Shown here piece by piece: positions 5,687 through 6,046 of a stretch of DNA of 6,046 nucleotides (position 1 is its first letter; each line of letters starts with the position of its first letter). The notes beneath the pieces were generated by a model that was given only the letters and a program-made list of their open reading frames with translations, was not told the origin of the DNA and searched no databases. The position numbers and the translations under genes were made by a program. The DNA is taken from contig QOAV01000190.1 of NCBI GenBank assembly GCA_003972845.1, positions 1 through 6,046 on the forward strand. Reading direction: 5' to 3'. This DNA is from Gammaproteobacteria bacterium (GTDB lineage: Bacteria; Pseudomonadota; Gammaproteobacteria; QOAV01).

Positions 5687-6046
5687 CTACAGGATGTAGG
5701 CTCTTTCGTCGTGTTCGCCGATATCGAGTCCTTCGACTTCTTCTTCTTCGGAAACACGCAAGCCCATGATGACCTTGACCACTGTCAACAGAATCATGGT
5801 CATCACTGCAGTGTAAATGATGGTTGCGCCAACGCCGAGAGCTTGTACGGCAACCTGGCCGCCGATGCTTTCGATGCCGTCGCCAAAGCCTGCGCCGCCA
5901 AAACTGGTGGAGGCAAACACGCCAGTCAGCAGAGCGCCGACGACGCCGCCAACGCCGTGAACGCCGAATGCGTCCAGGGAGTCGTCATAGCCAAATAGCT
6001 TCTTCAGCCTGGTCGCGCCCAGGTAACAGAAGAAACCTGCGGCCAG
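5687..6046 (-). CDS. amtB: Ammonium transporter Amt, C-terminal part (cut by window end)
   Basis: The last 119 residues of an Amt/MEP/Rh-family ammonium channel; the frame is open to the window edge, so the gene continues beyond it. Visible parts are a helix start LAAGFFCYLG, the conserved DAFGVHGVGGVVGALLTG segment (His30 of the fragment matches E. coli AmtB His318, one of the two pore histidines), a final membrane helix TIIYTAVMTMILLTVVKVIM, and a cytoplasmic tail GLRVSEEEEVEGLDIGEHDE followed by RAYIL. That tail is where GlnK/PII binds to close the channel in E. coli, and its conservation implies the same control here. A GTG near 5920 is internal and is not the start. No glnK lies downstream, since the terminator follows; it may be upstream, outside the window. 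The symbol amtB is by resemblance; amt would serve equally. Confidence 0.96.
   Translation of the reverse strand: MAAGFFCYLGATRLKKLFGYDDSLDAFGVHGVGGVVGALLTGVFASTSFGGAGFGDGIESIGGQVAVQALGVGATIIYTAVMTMILLTVVKVIMGLRVSEEEEVEGLDIGEHDERAYIL

Noticed and set aside
5518..5769. + strand frame of 83 residues crossing the amt terminator and the amt 3' end
   Set aside because: It runs through the terminator hairpin and antisense to conserved amt codons, so it is not a gene.
1..6046. A defence system, mobile element, CRISPR array or biosynthetic cluster
   Set aside because: No repeats of suitable length, integrase, transposase, nuclease or toxin-antitoxin features are seen; every large frame but one belongs to a familiar housekeeping or regulatory family.

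Overview
The window reads as chromosomal, mostly housekeeping DNA from a GC-rich Gammaproteobacterium. Three things point there: the long dCTP deaminase form that starts [10 protein letters not shown], an aroC gene followed at once by an HcaT-like transporter, and a DUF3379-like anti-sigma protein coded next to an ECF sigma factor. These are recalled family resemblances, not search results, and no genus can be named. No CRISPR array, transposase, phage gene, rRNA or tRNA is visible.

Layout: the left part (1-3653) is all on the + strand. It holds a small VOC/glyoxalase-fold protein, dcd (dCTP deaminase), an unrecognised acidic 107-residue protein, aroC (chorismate synthase) and a 12-helix MFS transporter. 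The last three are tightly packed: the 107-residue gene's TGA abuts the aroC GTG, and 13 bases separate aroC from the transporter. dcd probably has its own promoter, so close to the ATG that its mRNA may be leaderless.

The right part (3667-6046) is all on the - strand and converges on the transporter with a 13-base gap. In order of transcription it holds the C-terminal third of an Amt ammonium transporter (cut by the window end) with a textbook UUCG-loop terminator, then an intergenic stretch of about 400 bases, a HIT-family (HinT-like) nucleotide hydrolase, an ECF sigma factor, and a membrane anti-sigma factor that overlaps the sigma gene by ATGA. A possible sigma-factor-dependent promoter lies in the 69-base gap before the sigma gene.

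How the genes work together: dcd feeds dUMP and hence dTTP synthesis. aroC closes the shikimate pathway. The sigma/anti-sigma pair is a self-contained signalling unit whose signal and regulon cannot be read here. Amt takes up ammonium under control of a PII/GlnK protein coded elsewhere. The least explained parts are the 107-residue protein, the sigma/anti-sigma regulon and the intergenic stretch 5328-5612, which carries an isolated perfect DnaA-box sequence.
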